This document shows, in pieces, positions 44,290 to 52,800 of a stretch of 64,000 bases of DNA (its first letter is position 1; each line of letters begins with the position of its first letter). The position numbers and the translations under genes are program-made. Source of the stretch: CAVXFB01 sp963760935 (GTDB lineage: Bacteria; Planctomycetota; Planctomycetia; Pirellulales; Thermoguttaceae); the NCBI GenBank assembly GCA_963760935.1, contig CAVXFB010000008.1, positions 248,001 to 312,000 of the forward strand. The letters run 5' to 3'. Under the pieces are notes generated by a model. That model saw only the letters and a program-made list of their open reading frames with translations, was not told the origin of the DNA and ran no database searches.

Positions 44290-45477
44290 TTATTTCTTCT
44301 CTCTCATTTCATCAAGTCTGGCTTGAGCAAACTTGCGTATTCTCACTTGCGGGTGTTCCTTGGCGAGCTTCCGAAGGCCTTCGCCATCCCGAAGGTCCCA
44401 CAACGCCAACGCCGCTGACAATTGAATGTGGAAGTCTTCGTTGGAAAAAGCGACTTTGCGAACTTCCTCTTTCAGGCCGGTCCAGTGGCCCAAACCGACA
44501 ACGGAAAGTACGCCGTCGACGGTTTTCTTGTCAGTCGATGCCAGAGCCTCCTTCAAGTACGGTTCGGCATCGTTTCGGTAGTGCTCGACTAGCACGTATG
44601 TAGCGTAGTCACGCGCACTGGTGTCCGAATCCGCAAGAAATCCGATAACACTAGGCACCGCGCGCTTGACTGGTTCTTTCGTCAACAGGTAGATCTCATG
44701 ACAGCCCGGACTCGACCGCATTCTAGCCGAGAAATCCAGAGGTAGCTGTGCTTTTGCCGCCGATTCGACGAGATCATACTGGCGCGTGAGGAAAGGGATG
44801 GTGGCAATAGCATTTAGCGCCACGTGAGCGAGTATAAGTGGAAATAGCGATCTCAATCTAATCCGCCAAAGACCGAATACGACGCCAAGGAAGAAAGCAA
44901 CAAGTGGCTTCTCGGGTATAGACGTAGGAATATGGGCAAGTGCAAAAAGGATCGATTGAGCAAATAGCGCGACGCTCGATGGCACCACTTTTCGGAGCTG
45001 TTCGAGCAAGTAGCCACGGTAAAACACTTCCTCCGCGATGGGGACGATCAAATCAAAGAGGACTCCAAATAGCACAACATTGCGCAACGTGAGATCGGTA
45101 GCAAGTGCTGGATCGCCTAAGAGGGGTGCAAGCTCCAGCGGTACGAGGCCAATCAGCACTCTTGAAAGCGGAGTGCAGAGGAATACGATAACTACCATGC
45201 ATAGAAACCAAACCCAATGCGACCATTTGTGGGGAAACCATTGCACGTCGAAGGACGCTGCCCTTGGGATTGTCCGCGCCAACAGGAATGGAATAGTCGT
45301 CATCAAGCCGAACTGAAGAAACGCGATTGCCAGTGGGCCGCCTGCGAATGCGGTGAAGAAAGAAGAGCGTTCCGGAAGATAGACAACAATGATCGACAGA
45401 ATTGTGACGACAAGCACCCACGCTCGGCGTCGAAAAGACTGTCCTGTGGCCTCCGACGTTGGCGAGCTGATATCCAT
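44290..45477 (-). CDS. CPBP family intramembrane metalloprotease with C-terminal HEAT-like repeats
   Basis: 395 residues. About seven membrane segments occupy residues 20-250. The protease motifs are present: EEVFYRG (the EExxxR glutamates), FALAH and HVALN, matching CPBP (CAAX protease and bacteriocin-processing) enzymes. After the membrane part (from about 275) a soluble domain contains HEAT-like repeats, such as AVPSVIGFLADSDTSARDYATYVLV and EGLRKLAKEHPQVRIRKFAQARLDEM. The fusion might present substrates to the protease. Substrate unknown. It ends 85 bp from the DUF1559 stop (convergent) and follows nadD on the same strand with an 8-bp gap. Confidence 0.87.
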   Translation of the reverse strand: MDISSPTSEATGQSFRRRAWVLVVTILSIIVVYLPERSSFFTAFAGGPLAIAFLQFGLMTTIPFLLARTIPRAASFDVQWFPHKWSHWVWFLCMVVIVFLCTPLSRVLIGLVPLELAPLLGDPALATDLTLRNVVLFGVLFDLIVPIAEEVFYRGYLLEQLRKVVPSSVALFAQSILFALAHIPTSIPEKPLVAFFLGVVFGLWRIRLRSLFPLILAHVALNAIATIPFLTRQYDLVESAAKAQLPLDFSARMRSSPGCHEIYLLTKEPVKRAVPSVIGFLADSDTSARDYATYVLVEHYRNDAEPYLKEALASTDKKTVDGVLSVVGLGHWTGLKEEVRKVAFSNEDFHIQLSAALALWDLRDGEGLRKLAKEHPQVRIRKFAQARLDEMREKK

Positions 45478-45485
45478 TGGTTTGC

Positions 45486-46106
45486 TTACGCCGTTAGAGG
45501 TTCACGATACAGCCCGTGCGATTCGATGTACATTTCCACCGCCTTCGGCACGCGGTAGCGGTTGCTTTCGCCCGCTTGCACGCGGCGGCGAAGTTCCGTG
45601 GCACTGATGCCAATTTCCGGCATCTCGGCCTGATGTCGGCGGATGATCTCGATGCGTTCACTAGTGGCGATCGTGTGCAGACTATTGAAATCGAGCGCCG
45701 GCGTGCCCGCCCGGCGAACCGCCACAGGCACGGCCAACTCGCACACCCGCGCCGCATCGCGCCAGTGGGGCAGGTCCAGGAGCATGTCGGCCCCGAGCAA
45801 GAAGAACAGTTCGCGGGTCGGGTCCTCATTCCGCAGGTGCGTGAGCGTGTCGACCGTATAATTCACCCCGCCGCGGTCGGCCTCGTGGCGGCACACCGAA
45901 AACGCCGGATTGCCGGCGATCGCCAGTTCTAACATTTCGATCCGCTGCCCGGCCGGGGTCAATGGCCGATCCTGCTTGTGCGGCGGCACAGCGGCCGGCA
46001 AGAACCAGACCGCATCCAGCCGGCACTGCTCCCGACAGCACTCCGCCAACAGCAGATGCCCGTTGTGGATCGGATCAAAGCTACCGCCGAAAATGCCGAG
46101 ACGCAA
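45486..46106 (-). CDS. nadD: Nicotinate-nucleotide adenylyltransferase
   Basis: 206 residues. The start is probably the TTG at 46106, since no ATG or GTG precedes the nucleotidyltransferase motif MRLGIFGGSFDPIHNGHLLLAE and an ideal length results. Other family motifs: VWFLPAAVPPHKQDRPL, FFLLGADMLLDLPHWRD and ISATELRRRVQAGESNRYRVP. The enzyme adenylates nicotinate mononucleotide to deamido-NAD in NAD synthesis, in the cytoplasm. It sits between an HNH gene (14 bp upstream) and the CPBP gene (8 bp downstream), suggesting one transcription unit, though these neighbours share no pathway. Confidence 0.95.
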   Translation of the reverse strand: MRLGIFGGSFDPIHNGHLLLAECCREQCRLDAVWFLPAAVPPHKQDRPLTPAGQRIEMLELAIAGNPAFSVCRHEADRGGVNYTVDTLTHLRNEDPTRELFFLLGADMLLDLPHWRDAARVCELAVPVAVRRAGTPALDFNSLHTIATSERIEIIRRHQAEMPEIGISATELRRRVQAGESNRYRVPKAVEMYIESHGLYREPLTA

Positions 46107-46120
46107 TGGTTTTTGCCAGC

Positions 46121-46507
46121 CTATTGCCCGGATGCCGTCCGCAACTGTAAACGTTCTTCGGCGTTCAACCGCAAAACGTCGACGGTGGTGCGTCCGATGG
46201 ATGTCGTGCCGACGATCATCGCGCCTTGGCGTTCAAAATGACCGTGCCACGATTGGTTTCGAGGGTGGAACAGCTTGGTCAACTCTCCTGTTTCAGGATC
46301 GTAGCCTGCCACATTGCTTCCTTTGTGCAGGTTGCAGTCGATGCAAGCCAGAGCGAGATTGTCGAGGGCATCGCTCCCACCATGTTTTCGCGGAAGAATA
46401 TGCTCGACGTGCAAAGCGGCCAAAGGCGATTCGTCCTGATGCAGTCCGCAATACTCGCAACGAAACTTTGCTCGGCGGCAAACCTGGCTTCGCGTGGCGG
46501 CCTTCAT
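46121..46507 (-). CDS. HNH endonuclease
   Basis: 128 residues from the ATG at 46507. The HNH core is intact: CEYCGLHQDESPLAALHVEHILPRKHGGSDALDNLALACIDCNLHKG, with C-x2-C and C-x2-C zinc pairs, the catalytic HVEH and the NLAL Asn. The C-terminus (ELTKLFHPRNQSWHGHF) matches a cyanobacterial/planctomycete HNH subfamily of free-standing nucleases. Its gene lies 5 bp after a small alpha-helical protein gene, so the two may act together (for example as nuclease and regulator). No phage genes are nearby. Target unknown. Confidence 0.9.
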   Translation of the reverse strand: MKAATRSQVCRRAKFRCEYCGLHQDESPLAALHVEHILPRKHGGSDALDNLALACIDCNLHKGSNVAGYDPETGELTKLFHPRNQSWHGHFERQGAMIVGTTSIGRTTVDVLRLNAEERLQLRTASGQ

Positions 46508-46512
46508 GCGGG

Positions 46513-46773
46513 CTATCTGTTGTCGAGGAGTTTTTTGGCCTTCGCCTGAAGGATCGCAACAAATTTATTGGCCTGAATATACCCTTCGTATTCGGCTCGT
46601 TCGGAATCCGTCAACTCGCCTTCCGTGTTCTTCGAGGCCAATTCATCGATCCGTGCTCTCAGCGCGTCATCGCCGCGATACGCCGCCAGAGCGCGGGCCT
46701 GCTCAACGCTGAAGAAACCAAGAATTGGGTCGGTTCCGCGATCGAAAGCAGCCAAATCCACCGTAATCGCCAT
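46513..46773 (-). CDS. Small helical protein paired with HNH endonuclease
   Basis: 86 residues from the ATG at 46773, which follows TTAGGAGCCTGTC. The sequence is almost all helical (FFSVEQARALAAYRGDDALRARIDELASK, then EGELTDSERAEYEGYIQANKFVAILQAKAKKLL, shortened here). The pattern ELTDxERAEYEGYIxANKF recurs, from memory, in small proteins next to HNH nuclease genes. It could be an antitoxin-like or adaptor protein, but no such function is established. Transcribed with the HNH gene (5-bp gap). Confidence 0.85.
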   Translation of the reverse strand: MAITVDLAAFDRGTDPILGFFSVEQARALAAYRGDDALRARIDELASKNTEGELTDSERAEYEGYIQANKFVAILQAKAKKLLDNR

Positions 46774-46903
46774 GACAGGCTCCTAATGTTGTTTACCGCC
46801 ACTAGTGCCATTTTATTCGGTTGTCTGCCTTACTGGAATAGCACTGCGCCGACGACTTGCACCGCCAGGATCTCAAAGACGTCCCACTACAGGACTTCTT
46901 ATG

Positions 46904-47881
46904 CTAATCGACACTCCTCTGCGCAGGCCCTTTGCCAATTATCGCCAAAATCCGGTTCGCAAGTCGCGTCCGGAGTTCGCCGATGTCTTCCCAGATAATG
47001 TGGTTCAAGTTGCGCGTGTCAAAATGGGCTTTGTCCTTGTCATCTTCATGGCACATCCAAATCACCGGCAGGCCCATTCCCATCGCATACCCGGCCTCAA
47101 AATAGACGCCGTTCCTGTGGTCCGTAACGTCAGCGACGAGAAATCGACATTCTCTGATGCGGGCAATGATCTCGAATACGATATCACCTAAGAACTGTAC
47201 CTTATCCACTCGTATGGCCTTTTGGTAGCCGGCGTCGTGTTCGATGGCTGGCTTTATCGCCTCATCAAATGCTCGTGTGAGCAAGGCCCCGCGCCCGCTC
47301 ACCTCGGACAACGACATGGCAACAAACGCATAAGGAGAGTCGAGAGTGGGAATGCGTCTTACCTCTTCCCACCCTTTGGTTGTAAGCCGGTAAATGGGGC
47401 CGCCAGGGCTACTCAGAAACCCGGCGCCATTGGCATAAAGAATGTAGAACGTGAACTCATCTGCATTTGCGGCAAAGCAGATTGGATAGTCAGCTTCGAT
47501 GTCGAGAGTAATCTTATCGCCGGGGAACTGCGATTTGCGAGCCATGTAGCTCAGAAGGTAGCGAACCTTGCTGGGCACATCATTTCTGTCCGGGGCTTGG
47601 GATACCAGTGCTTGCCAATTTTTCGAAGTGATTGTTTGCGGTTTGCCTTTCAGATCGAAGTGTCGTCTGACGATCGCTGACAGAAGCGGCTTTGCGTAGG
47701 AGTTGTAATCTAGTATCCGGCAGGAAAGTACCTCATCTGTAATACGATACGTTCCACAGACCTTACATCGCACTGAGTAACCGGTATCTGTTAGCTCCGG
47801 AGCTCGCTCATACGGCCGGCTGCAAAGTGGACATTTCCTCTCCAATTTCTCGATGGCTTCAGTGGGGCTGATGTAACGCAT
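46904..47881 (-). CDS. Zinc-ribbon protein with nucleoside 2-deoxyribosyltransferase/TIR-like C-terminal domain
   Basis: 325 residues from the ATG at 47881, preceded by an ideal GAAGGAGACACGGG. The N-terminus has two Cys pairs (KCPLC and CKVCG) forming a zinc ribbon, then a helical region. From about 190 the fold resembles nucleoside 2-deoxyribosyltransferases and similar Rossmann-like NAD/nucleotide hydrolases: YAFVAMSLSE, AIKPAIEHDAGYQKAIRVDKVQFLGDI, then IRECRFLVADVTDHRNGVYFEAGYAMGMGLPVIWMC and HFDTRNLNHIIWE (each within the domain). The EAGYA Glu is the expected catalytic residue. Related proteins occur in anti-phage or nucleotide-signalling settings, so a defence role is possible. No partner gene is obvious. 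Confidence 0.8.
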   Translation of the reverse strand: MRYISPTEAIEKLERKCPLCSRPYERAPELTDTGYSVRCKVCGTYRITDEVLSCRILDYNSYAKPLLSAIVRRHFDLKGKPQTITSKNWQALVSQAPDRNDVPSKVRYLLSYMARKSQFPGDKITLDIEADYPICFAANADEFTFYILYANGAGFLSSPGGPIYRLTTKGWEEVRRIPTLDSPYAFVAMSLSEVSGRGALLTRAFDEAIKPAIEHDAGYQKAIRVDKVQFLGDIVFEIIARIRECRFLVADVTDHRNGVYFEAGYAMGMGLPVIWMCHEDDKDKAHFDTRNLNHIIWEDIGELRTRLANRILAIIGKGPAQRSVD

Positions 47882-47904
47882 CCCGTGTCTCCTTCGACGC
47901 GGCT

Positions 47905-48692
47905 TCACAGTCCCAGCACGTCGTTCATGCCATACAGCCCCGGCTTCTTACCGACCAGAAACTTCGCGGCAGCCAGTGCGCCGGCGGCATAGCAATCGCG
48001 ATTGGTGGCGCGGACGCTTAGCTCGATCGTCTCGCCCAACATGCCAAAGATGATCATGTGCTCGCCCGGATTGTCGCCGACGCGAATGGCGTGATAGCCG
48101 ATTTCGTGCGACGGGCGTTTTCCAGGCCGGCCTTCTCGGCCGTGGCGATGCGTGGTTTGGCCCATCACGCCGGCAATGATCTGACCGAACTTCAGGGCCG
48201 TACCGCTGGGCGCATCCTCTTTGAAGCGGTGGTGCCGCTCGATGATTTCCACATCGACTTCGCGCCGGTGAGCGACTTGGCCGCCACCTCGGCAAGCTTC
48301 ATTGTCAGGTTTACCGCCAGACTCATACTAGGCGACCACAGGAGCGGAATCTGCTCGGCGGCCGCATGAATCTTCTTCACCTGGGCTTCATTAAGACCCG
48401 TGCTCGCCACGACCAGCGGAATCTTCTTCTGGCGGCACGTTTCGATGAACTGCTCGGCCGCGCTGGGAACGGAGAAATCGATTGCGGCGTCGGCCGCCGT
48501 GTCGAGGTTGTCCGTGATCGGCACGCCGAGCGAATGCACTCCGGCGACGAAGCCGGCGTCTTCGCCCAACCGCGGATGGTCAGGCGCGTCGACGGCAGCA
48601 GCCAGCACAAGATCGTTATCGGCCGATACGAACGACACCAGCCGCTGTCCCATGCGGCCGGCGGCCCCGTGAATGGCAATGCGTAGAGGCAT
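47905..48692 (-). CDS. dapB: 4-hydroxy-tetrahydrodipicolinate reductase (frameshifted)
   Basis: The ATG at 48692 begins MPLRIAIHGAAGRMGQRLVSF, the NAD(P)-binding motif. The frame breaks around 48240, where GGCGCGAAG needs one more G to read GGCGCGGAAG and continue as VDVEIIERHHRFKEDAPSGTAL, the substrate-binding motif, to the stop at 47905. Intact length about 262 residues, normal for DapB. The enzyme makes tetrahydrodipicolinate for lysine and diaminopimelate (peptidoglycan) synthesis. As an essential single-copy function, the break is more likely a sequence error than a true pseudogene. thrC, also an aspartate-family gene, lies upstream on the same strand (about 65 bp away). Confidence 0.92.
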
Positions 48693-48758
48693 GGCGGTAG
48701 AACTTGATAATGGTTGATTGCTACTTGCTGATCACTGACTGCTAATAGCCGATAGCTG

Positions 48759-50182
48759 CTAATCGTGCAGCTTGATCGCCTTCACGATTTCGTCCAGGTT
48801 GTTGGGCACGGCGACGGCGCGATTGGCGTAGGGGGCCTCGTGGACTCCACGGCAACCGAGCACTTCGTCGAACTTTTCTTGGTCGGCCGCGTGGTAGGCA
48901 ACCGTGGCTGTGGGGTCTTTCAGTTGATGGCCGGTCAGAATGCAAACAACGCGCTCGTCGGCGCCGATGATGCCTTCGGCCACCAATTTTTTGACGCCGG
49001 CCACACTGGCGGCGCTGGCCGGCTCGCAGCCCAGGCCGCAGGCGCCCACCTGGGCCTTGGCATTGAGAATCTGCTGGTCAGTCACCTCGCGGACCACGCC
49101 ATTGCACCACTCCAAGGCACGGATGCACTTGGTCAGATTCACCGGCCGGTTGATCTCGATGGCGCTGGCGATGGTTTCCGCGCACCGCTCCTGGGCGTCC
49201 ATTTCGTCATAGTATCGGGTCACGACATCCAGGTTCGCTTGGCCGCCGTTCCATCGCAGCCCGCGCTTCTCGACCAGCTCATATAGCGTATCGCGCCCGC
49301 CGCGTTAATGACAGCCAGCCGCGGAATGCGCTCGATCAGGCCCAGCTCGTGCAGTTCGTGGAACGCCTTGCCAAACGCGCTCGAGTTGCCCAGGTTTCCG
49401 CCCGGCACAACGACCCAGTCGGGCGCCGCCCAGCCGAGGGCTTCGAGCACGCGAAACATGATCGTCTTCTGCCCTTCCAACCGGAAGGGGTTAACGCTGT
49501 TCACGAGGTAGATGCCCAGTTGCTTGCTCACCTCTTGCACCCGGGCCATCGCGTCGTCAAAGTCGCCGGTGATCTGCACCGTCAGGGCGCCGTAGTCCAG
49601 CGCCTGCGAGAGTTTGCCATACGAGATCTTGCCCGAGCCGATGAAGATCACGGCCTTCATTAACCGCGTCACCGAGCTATAGAGCGCTAGCGAGGCGCTA
49701 GTGTTGCCGGTCGAGGCGCACGCGGCCCGATTGGCGCCGACCATCCGCGCGTGGCTGAACGCGGCCGACATGCCGTTGTCCTTGAAGCTGCCGGATGGAT
49801 TCATTCCCTCGTACTGCAAGTACAAGCGACCCGGCTCAACGCCGACGTATTGCGCCACGCCTTCCGACGCGTGCAGCAACGTTTGGCCTTCGCCCACCGT
49901 GACGCATTGCCGCAGCGGCGCGAATGGCAGCAAGTCATGAAAACGCCACACGCCGCTAAAGCAGTGTGGGTCGTTGCGCCGCGCCCACTTCTGCTCGAAC
50001 GACGCCAATGAGCTTGGCACGCGCAGCCGCTCCCACTCATACTGCACGTCGAGCAGGCTGCCGCAGCGCTCGCAAGCAACCCGAACTTCGTCGATGGCGT
50101 ACGTCGCGCGGCACGCCGGCGCGATACATTGTTGATATGCAGGGGCAGAGGCGGGAATTGTCGTACTCCCAGTTGTTTCAAT
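48759..50182 (-). CDS. thrC: Threonine synthase (frameshifted, unusual start)
   Basis: PLP-dependent enzyme converting O-phosphohomoserine to threonine. It splits into two frames that join near 49300, where GGGCGCGATAC lacks one G; the join reads NAAGADTLYELVEKRG and runs to the stop at 48759. The PLP lysine is in GMNPSGSFKDNGMS, and GGNLGNSSAFGKA binds phosphate. The N-terminal zinc-ribbon part (CIAPACRATYAIDEVRVACERCG) is in frame upstream of the GTG at 50047, up to a stop codon, with only a non-standard ATT (50182) to start on. The true start may be lost by another error. Intact length is about 475 residues. Likely co-transcribed with dapB. Confidence 0.88.
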
Positions 50183-50508
50183 GTGTAACGCGTCAGCCTA
50201 CTCCACCAATCTAGGCAAAGCGGGCCGGTCTATCAAGGGCCGCGGTCCATCGGTCGGGGGGGCGTTGCTGGCAGCCACTGCACGATTACACGTAAGCCCC
50301 AGGCCGTTTCTTCTTCGGCTCATGCGCGCGGCGACGGCCGTTGCATTTCCGCTGAAAACATGGTCTTTTCCCTTCGCGCCAGTACTTTACGGCTCTCCCG
50401 CCAGCGTCTGCGCGACGTTTGACAACCGCCCAAAACGCGATTACAATCAGGAGTCTATGGGGGCTGAGATCGGCCTGCTTTGAGCAATGCACACACCTTG
50501 AGGTTGCT
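50183..50508. other. Intergenic region between divergent thrC and dksA-like gene
   Basis: About 325 bp with no recognised gene. It must contain promoters for both directions. A ribosome-binding site, TTGAGGTTGCT, precedes the ATG at 50509. Confidence 0.5.
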
Positions 50509-50883
50509 ATGAAGAAGCCTGAATTGGTCGCGTACAAAGAACAGCTTCTGGCCCTTCGGTCACGACTCCGCGGCGATGTCAATCAGATGTCCGATGCCGC
50601 CTTGAAGAAGAGTCGTAGCGAGGCTAACGGTGATCTTTCCAGCATGCCAATTCACATGGCGGACATCGGTAGCGACAACTTCGAGCAAGAATTCACACTT
50701 AGCCTGATCGAAAACGACGGCGGCACGTTGGCCCTGATCGAGACCTCGCTCGAACGCATCGAGGAGGGCACCTACGGGCAGTGTGACGAGTGTGGCGTAC
50801 GTATTCCCAAGAGCCGCCTCAACGCCATCCCCTACGCCACGCTCTGCGTGCGTTGCGCCGAACAGCAGGAACGACGGCCTTGA
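50509..50883 (+). CDS. DksA/TraR-type C4 zinc finger protein
   Basis: 124 residues from the ATG at 50509, behind TTGAGGTTGCT. A coiled-coil N-terminus (YKEQLLALRSRLRGDVNQM) leads into the segment IGSDNFEQEFTLSLIEN, where DksA has its tip Asp residues. The zinc finger is CDECGVRIPKSRLNAIPYATLCVRC (C-x2-C-x17-C-x2-C, given over positions 97-121). Such proteins insert in the RNA polymerase secondary channel, with or without ppGpp. Its stop codon overlaps the lspA start (TTGA). In planctomycetes this pairing with lspA is common. Confidence 0.92.
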   Translation: MKKPELVAYKEQLLALRSRLRGDVNQMSDAALKKSRSEANGDLSSMPIHMADIGSDNFEQEFTLSLIENDGGTLALIETSLERIEEGTYGQCDECGVRIPKSRLNAIPYATLCVRCAEQQERRP

Positions 50884-51421
50884 AACAAGCGGTTCCGCTC
50901 AGCCGCTTCCTCGTTTACTTTGCGCTGGCCATAGTGTGCTGCGCGCTTGATCTGGCGACCAAACGCTGGATGTTCTCTCCCGATCATCTGGGTATGCCGG
51001 GTGAGAGCGACATCTGGTGGATTTGGCCCAACGTGTTCGGCTTCCAAACGCTCCTCAACCGCGGCGCTCTTTTGGCATGGGCCAAGGATTGTGGCCCTTG
51101 TTCGCCGGGCTCTCGATCGTGGCGGCCGTGGGCATTATCGTCTGGCTGTTTATATTTGGTGCTGCCCGCGATTGGCTTCTGACCGTCGCCATGGGCTTCG
51201 TGACCGGAGGCATCTGCGGTAATCTCTACGATCGCCTCGGTCTGCCCGGTCTCCATGAGGCCGGAGCACCCGTTCACGCCGTTCGCGATTTCATTCTGGT
51301 AATGATCGGCACTTACCCGTGGCCCATGTTCAACCTGGCCGACAGTTCGCTGGTTTGCGGAGCGATACTCTTGCTGTGGCATGCGTTCTTCAGTAAGACG
51401 GAAACAGCAGACACCGAATAG
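50880..51421 (+). CDS. lspA: Signal peptidase II (frameshifted)
   Basis: Starts at a TTG at 50880 that overlaps the previous stop by 4 nt. The first frame gives VPLSRFLVYFALAIVCCALDLATKRWMF and runs to NRGALL; a shift near 51070 (CTTTTGG lacking one T) leads into FGMGQGLWPLFAGLSIVAAVG and on to the stop at 51421. The intact protein has about 180 residues and four membrane helices. Catalytic Asp regions are GGICGNLYDRLG, AVRDFI and FNLADSSLV. LspA cleaves prolipoproteins at the lipid-modified Cys in the inner membrane and is essential, so the break is probably a sequence error. Confidence 0.9.
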
Positions 51422-51429
51422 GGAACGCC

Positions 51430-52224
51430 ATGCCAACAGCCGACGATCTTCAGCCGCGACTAGCTCTGGCCGTGGAGGCGGCCAAAGAAGCCGGCCGGAT
51501 TACACTCAAGTACTTTCGCCGCGACGATCTGGCCATCGAGCTGAAAGCTGACGATACGCCCGTTACGGCGGCCGATCGCGCGGCAGAACAATATCTGCGG
51601 CAACGCATCGCGGCCACATTCCCTGGCGACGGCATCTTCGGCGAGGAACTGGCCGAGCAGGCCGGCACAAGCGGCTACCGTTGGATTCTCGATCCGATCG
51701 ATGGCACGAAGTCGTTCATTCATGGCGTGCCGCTCTATTCCACGCTCGTCGGCGTGGAATGCGAAGGCCAGAGTGTGCTGGGGGTGATCCACATTCCGGC
51801 CCTGGATGAAAGCGTGTATGCCGCGCGCGGACTCGGGGCCTGGTACGTTCAGGCGCAGCAGCAACCGCGACGGGCCAGCGTCTCCCAGCGGCAACCGTTG
51901 GCTAAGGCCCTCTTCGTAACGAGCGAAGTGATCAACTTTGACCGGCACGGCCGACGCGCAGCCTACGATTGCCTACAAGAGGCTTCCCGGCTGACACGCA
52001 CCTGGGGTGACGGCTACGGCTATCTCATGGTGGCCACCGGCCGCGCCGACGTGATGGTCGATCCAGTCATGGCCCTCTGGGACGCGGCCGCCATGCCGCC
52101 CATTCTCGAAGAGGCCGGTGGTACATTCACCGACTGGCACGGCGCGTCAACCTATCAAGGCTGCGAGGGCATCGCCACCAACGGCCTGTTGCTGCCCGAA
52201 GTGCTGCGGCTCGTTGAGCCGTAA
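51430..52224 (+). CDS. Inositol monophosphatase family phosphatase (histidinol-phosphatase type)
   Basis: 264 residues, ATG at 51430, 8 bp after lspA. Metal-binding motifs of the family: IFGEELAE (Glu), WILDPIDGTKSFIHGVP (DPIDGT) and LWDAAAMPPILEEAGG (WDxAA). The overall sequence resembles the HisN histidinol-phosphatase subfamily (TIGR02067), which dephosphorylates histidinol phosphate in histidine synthesis using Mg2+. Close relatives act on inositol phosphate or PAP, so the substrate is likely but not certain. No other his genes are near. Confidence 0.88.
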   Translation: MPTADDLQPRLALAVEAAKEAGRITLKYFRRDDLAIELKADDTPVTAADRAAEQYLRQRIAATFPGDGIFGEELAEQAGTSGYRWILDPIDGTKSFIHGVPLYSTLVGVECEGQSVLGVIHIPALDESVYAARGLGAWYVQAQQQPRRASVSQRQPLAKALFVTSEVINFDRHGRRAAYDCLQEASRLTRTWGDGYGYLMVATGRADVMVDPVMALWDAAAMPPILEEAGGTFTDWHGASTYQGCEGIATNGLLLPEVLRLVEP

Positions 52225-52269
52225 AGATCAGGGGTCTAATTCCGACCTCTGCCCTCAGATTTCTAGACT

Positions 52270-52800
52270 CTACTCATTCGGCGGTCCGATCTTGAAACCT
52301 TCTTTGAAGGCCGTATCGAAGTCGTAGAGATTGTCAAAATCCACCTGGGTGTCGTTGGGCGTCTTGCGCATCTGCCCAATGCGAATCAGGTTGAAAACGA
52401 TCTCGCCGAAGTCGTTGGTGTTGTGCAGACCCCAGTTGTTCAACACGGTCTTGGCCATGTAGCCATACTGGTCCAGCGCGTAGTGCCGGATCGCTTCGCA
52501 TAGCTGTTGCCCGGTCACGTGCCGCTGACGCTCTTCTCGTTCTTCGAGTTCTTCGATGGCAAAATCGTCGGCGCTCTCACTTGACGCTTCTTCACTGTGT
52601 TGCTGTTTCGACTTCTTTCCCTTGATCTCATTCGGCGGATCGTCCGTTGGTTCGCTGGCAGTCTCCGCGCCCATGTTCAAGACATTCTGCGCATACTGCA
52701 AGGCCTCGAAAATGAATACGTAGGCCTCCAGCGTGTAGCGGCGGTCCTCTTGCAGCAGCCGCGCTATCGGATGTGAGGGATTGAGCATCGGAGATGTCAT
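52270..52800 (-). CDS. Minf_1886 family protein (Planctomycetes/Verrucomicrobia conserved)
   Basis: 176 residues. Conserved blocks of the family: PIARLLQEDRRYTLEAYVFIFEALQYAQ, then QHVTGQQLCEAIRHYALDQYGYMAKTVLNNWG (over two blocks), then FGEIVFNLIRIGQMRKT and DFDTAFKEGF. The middle is an acidic, Glu/Ser-rich insertion (about residues 45-95) that looks disordered. No function is known; the family is restricted mainly to these phyla and is often beside ricT. The start codon overlaps the end of the ricT gene by 4 nt, so they form an operon. Confidence 0.9.
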   Translation of the reverse strand: MTSPMLNPSHPIARLLQEDRRYTLEAYVFIFEALQYAQNVLNMGAETASEPTDDPPNEIKGKKSKQQHSEEASSESADDFAIEELEEREERQRHVTGQQLCEAIRHYALDQYGYMAKTVLNNWGLHNTNDFGEIVFNLIRIGQMRKTPNDTQVDFDNLYDFDTAFKEGFKIGPPNE

